A stretch of DNA of 64,000 nt from Nocardia inohanensis NBRC 100128 (GTDB lineage: Bacteria; Actinomycetota; Actinomycetes; Mycobacteriales; Mycobacteriaceae): assembly GCF_001612945.1 (NCBI RefSeq), contig NZ_BDBK01000011.1, forward strand, positions 124,001 through 188,000. The letters are read 5' to 3'. Shown here in pieces: positions 61,814-64,000 of this stretch (positions within the stretch are counted from its first letter, which is position 1; each line of letters starts with the position of its first letter). The notes under the pieces were generated by a model. That model worked only from the letters and a program-made list of their open reading frames with translations. It did not search any database and was not told the DNA's origin. A program made the translations under genes and the position numbers.

Positions 61814-63775
61814 TCACGCGGTAGCGCTGATTCCCGCCAATCCGATTCGACCGGTCGCCGGGCTTCGGAAAGTGACCGTCACCGAACGGATATCGCGAAG
61901 ATCGACCCCGCGGAACATGGTGAGCGGGATCGCCACATCGTTGAGCATGAAGCGGTAGGCCCCGGCGGCGCCGCTGTATCCGGTAGGCACCCCGAGCGCC
62001 AGCGGATCGATGGCGGCCGTATCGACCGAGCCCGATCCGCCGCGACCGTCGGCCAGGGTGACGGTGAGCTCGATCGGATCGGATGCGCTTGCGGCGCTGT
62101 CGTTTCCGGACCGGTCGACCGCGACCCGCAGGCGCAGGTCGCGCAGCGCGCCGAGGTCGCGCCGGCGCTCGGCGAGCTCCTGCGTGAGCTTCGCACCCGA
62201 CTCCGACCAGCGCAGCAGGGCCATCGTCGTATCGGTATCCGGTCCGGCCGGGCACTCACCGCCGGAACCGCCGCAGATCGTCGCCTCGACTCGGTCGGCG
62301 CGCACCCCGCCGCCGGTGGTGTTGGTGGTCAGGTCCTGCGGTCCGGCATAGCGATTGATGTCGAGGACTTCGTTCGCCCCACCCCGGTAGGAGACCATGG
62401 TCTGGCCGGGGAGCAGTTCGCTGGGCCGCTTCGATTCGTATTTCCACAGTGGGGCGAGCGCGGTTTCGCCGCCGGTGTACAGCCGGAAGAAGCTGGACAT
62501 GTAGGCGATTCCGAGGCGCCGCTGCTCGGTTTCGGAGAGTCGGCCCGGACGCGTCGGAGTACAACCGTCGACACCCTGGTTTCCGTCGTCGCCCCCGGCT
62601 GGCAACCCCATTTCGGGGGACCACACCGTATTGAAGTAGTTATGGTTCGCACCGATCACGGTGAGTGCGCTCATGGGCGCGGGCTTCGGCCCCTCATATC
62701 GCGAGTCGTTGTAGTAGCCGGCTCCGCTGAGGCCGCTGACATCGCCGTCACAGTACGGCAGGAGCACACCGTAGGGCACGCCCGAGATCTTCTTACGATG
62801 GAAGTTCACCGGCGCCAGTGAGAGCACCGCCGTGATTCCGAACGGGCTGACCAGGTTTCGATTGTCGAGATAGTTCCACACCACGCCCTCACCGCCACGT
62901 GAATGACCCATGGTGCCGACTCTGTTCAGGTCGACGCGTCCTTTGAACTGACTGCCCAGTGGACCGTTGGTCACGGTGGTGGACCAGCTGCGCCAGATAT
63001 CCATCCACCGGGTCAGCAGGGCCGATCGGGCCGCCATGCCGTAGCTGGTATCGCTTCTGTCGACGGCATTGATTCCATTGGCTCCGATCGACATCACGAT
63101 ATATCCGTGACTGGCGAGCTCCTCGGCCAGATAGTCGTATCCCTGAAAGCTGCGGATGGGCGCATTCCCGGCCGGACATGGCCATGCCAGCCGCAAATTA
63201 CCCGCGCAGGTCGAATGCCGGCCGTGCTGGAAGATGATCAGCGGGAACGGTCCCTTGGACAAGTCATTCGGATAGGTCACATCGCCGGCGAGTTCGATGG
63301 GGGCGGGCTTGCCGTCGGCTCCCAGGAATCCGGGCACGGTGAAGGCGGTATCGCCGAGATAGATGTCCTTGGTGGTCACCTGATGGGGACCGCGGGCCAG
63401 CAGACCGGTCAGGGACGCGATATCCAAACCCGCACTCGGACAGTTCTTGTCGCCGGCGGCGGCGGCACCGCTGGAACCACTCGAACCACTCGAACCGCTG
63501 GAACCGCTGGAACCACTCGAACCGCTGGAACCACTCGAACCGCTGGAACCGCTCGAACCGCTGGAACCGCTGGAACCGCTGGAACCGCTCGAGCCCGCTC
63601 CGCCGGAACCGAAGTGGGTCTCGCCCCCGGGCGACTCACCGCGGCAATCGGTAAGCGTGACCGGTACCGCCTGGGCCGCAGGCACATACGACGCACTCGT
63701 CATCGACAGCGTGAGAGCGGCCAGCACCGAGCCGGCCGCGACCGACAAGCGCTTCGGCGACCACGTTCTCGTCAT
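61814..63775 (-). CDS. Secreted alpha/beta hydrolase with (Ser-Ser-Gly)n linker
   Basis: A 653-residue exported enzyme. The signal peptide ends near AAQAVP. Residues of about 62-100 are 13 SSG repeats. The hydrolase core follows, with FPLIIFQHGRHSTC as the oxyanion strand, nucleophile elbow MGHSRGGEGV, and a later HNYFN likely holding the catalytic His. The last 200 residues are a beta-rich region. The substrate is unknown; the layout resembles large actinobacterial exported esterases. The ATG overlaps the stop of an upstream gene (ATGA). Confidence 0.82.
   Translation of the reverse strand: MTRTWSPKRLSVAAGSVLAALTLSMTSASYVPAAQAVPVTLTDCRGESPGGETHFGSGGAGSSGSSGSSGSSGSSGSSGSSGSSGSSGSSGSSGSSGSSGSSGAAAAGDKNCPSAGLDIASLTGLLARGPHQVTTKDIYLGDTAFTVPGFLGADGKPAPIELAGDVTYPNDLSKGPFPLIIFQHGRHSTCAGNLRLAWPCPAGNAPIRSFQGYDYLAEELASHGYIVMSIGANGINAVDRSDTSYGMAARSALLTRWMDIWRSWSTTVTNGPLGSQFKGRVDLNRVGTMGHSRGGEGVVWNYLDNRNLVSPFGITAVLSLAPVNFHRKKISGVPYGVLLPYCDGDVSGLSGAGYYNDSRYEGPKPAPMSALTVIGANHNYFNTVWSPEMGLPAGGDDGNQGVDGCTPTRPGRLSETEQRRLGIAYMSSFFRLYTGGETALAPLWKYESKRPSELLPGQTMVSYRGGANEVLDINRYAGPQDLTTNTTGGGVRADRVEATICGGSGGECPAGPDTDTTMALLRWSESGAKLTQELAERRRDLGALRDLRLRVAVDRSGNDSAASASDPIELTVTLADGRGGSGSVDTAAIDPLALGVPTGYSGAAGAYRFMLNDVAIPLTMFRGVDLRDIRSVTVTFRSPATGRIGLAGISATA
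63471..63596 (-). repeat. 9-bp microsatellite coding (Ser-Ser-Gly)n
   Basis: About 14 tandem 9-bp units of the form CT(G/C)GAACC(A/G) on the plus strand encode 13 SSG triplets in the hydrolase linker. The units vary only at synonymous positions, so they are maintained in frame, but slippage could change the copy number. Confidence 0.9.
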
Positions 63776-63999
63776 CGCAGCACCCCCGCGGTCTGATTCT
63801 TGCCGGACTCCCCCAGGCGGTATCCGACTTCGGATCCCCGCTGTGGCGCCGCGGCCTCATCCGGGAAGACGTAGGTGAGGTTGCGTTCGTCCGGCGATAC
63901 CGCGCCCTCGCCGAGGGGCATGTCGTTCACCGTGATCAGGTACGGCAGGTCCCCGGTCGGGAACCTCCCACCCGTGATGACCAGCCGCGTAACGGGTTT
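63772..63999 (-). CDS. C-terminal end of a gene running off the window (partial)
   Basis: An open frame enters from the window edge on the minus strand, reading KPVTRLVITGGRFPTGDLPY and on through LITVNDMPLGEGAVSPDERN, and stops with TGA at 63772-63774. The stop overlaps the ATG of the hydrolase gene by four bases, so both are in one operon. The 75 visible residues look beta-rich and have no motif I recognise. Confidence 0.65.
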   Translation of the reverse strand, partial: KPVTRLVITGGRFPTGDLPYLITVNDMPLGEGAVSPDERNLTYVFPDEAAAPQRGSEVGYRLGESGKNQTAGVLR

Positions 64000-64000
64000 C

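Noticed and set aside
61678..61824. Small plus-strand frame between the LapA and hydrolase genes
   Set aside because: The 48-residue frame runs into the 3' end of the hydrolase gene, has no ribosome site and no recognisable composition.
63471..63596. CRISPR-like array
   Set aside because: Units are 9 bp without spacers and lie inside a coding region, so it is a microsatellite.
63447..63878. Frame coding a long Leu-Glu-Pro repeat
   Set aside because: It is the complement of the (Ser-Ser-Gly)n linker in the secreted hydrolase and has no other support.

Overview
High-GC actinobacterial chromosome, best matched to the order Mycobacteriales and probably Nocardia. The reasons are the very GC-rich third codon positions, IdeR/DmdR-type iron boxes in front of siderophore genes, a group II truncated globin, a soluble acyl-ACP desaturase remnant, and long Ala/Pro-rich proteins. 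No rRNA, tRNA, CRISPR array or insertion sequence was recognised. The genus is inferred from gene content only.

Layout. 0-6.7 kb: tail of an acyl-CoA ligase, a Met/His-rich membrane pair (small membrane protein plus PepSY protein), a secreted glycine-zipper protein, a two-TM protein with LemA, and an M3 metallopeptidase. 6.7-25 kb: a complete catecholate siderophore locus. It has 2,3-dihydroxybenzoate synthesis (isochorismate synthase, isochorismatase, DHB dehydrogenase), DHB-AMP ligase, a free aryl carrier protein, a two-module NRPS (C-A-T-C-A-T-TE), an EntS-like exporter, a siderophore-interacting reductase, and a lipoprotein/FecCD/ATPase importer. Three iron boxes head its transcription units. 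A close paralog of the secreted glycine-zipper protein lies just past the importer, so the two copies bracket the locus. 25.9-34 kb: a CPBP protease, an acyl-ACP desaturase fragment, an SMP-30 lactonase, a sodium/sugar symporter with a small partner, a truncated hemoglobin, galactokinase, a membrane GGDEF protein and a nested palindromic repeat.

34.7-42.4 kb: a lipoprotein, a BASS-type transporter, and a probable catabolic operon (GntR/FCD regulator, amidase, amino-acid-type ABC transporter, FAH-family hydrolase, DUF4862-like protein). Three copies of one 13-bp palindrome lie at its control points, suggesting a self-contained regulon for an unidentified amide-type compound. 42.4-51.5 kb: an SGNH hydrolase, an MFS drug exporter fused to carboxypeptidase-regulatory-like repeats, an overlapping PIG-L deacetylase/GT1 glycosyltransferase pair, PhoU, a decayed stretch (AI-2E-like remnant and an EamA transporter cut by an in-frame stop), a secreted lipase and a lone Imm51 protein. 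51.5-64 kb: HrpB helicase, a VOC protein, an NAD-dependent epimerase, a receptor Ser/Thr kinase with duplicated extracellular region, a Tat-exported amine oxidase with a LysR regulator, a small secreted protein, a LapA-domain protein, and a secreted alpha/beta hydrolase with a (Ser-Ser-Gly)n linker that is translationally coupled to a gene running off the window.

The best-supported system is the iron-regulated catechol siderophore locus. Its product is predicted, by hand reading of the adenylation pockets only, to be DHB-(cationic amino acid)-(glycine-like residue). The most open functional question is the GntR/amidase/ABC/FAH/DUF4862 regulon.
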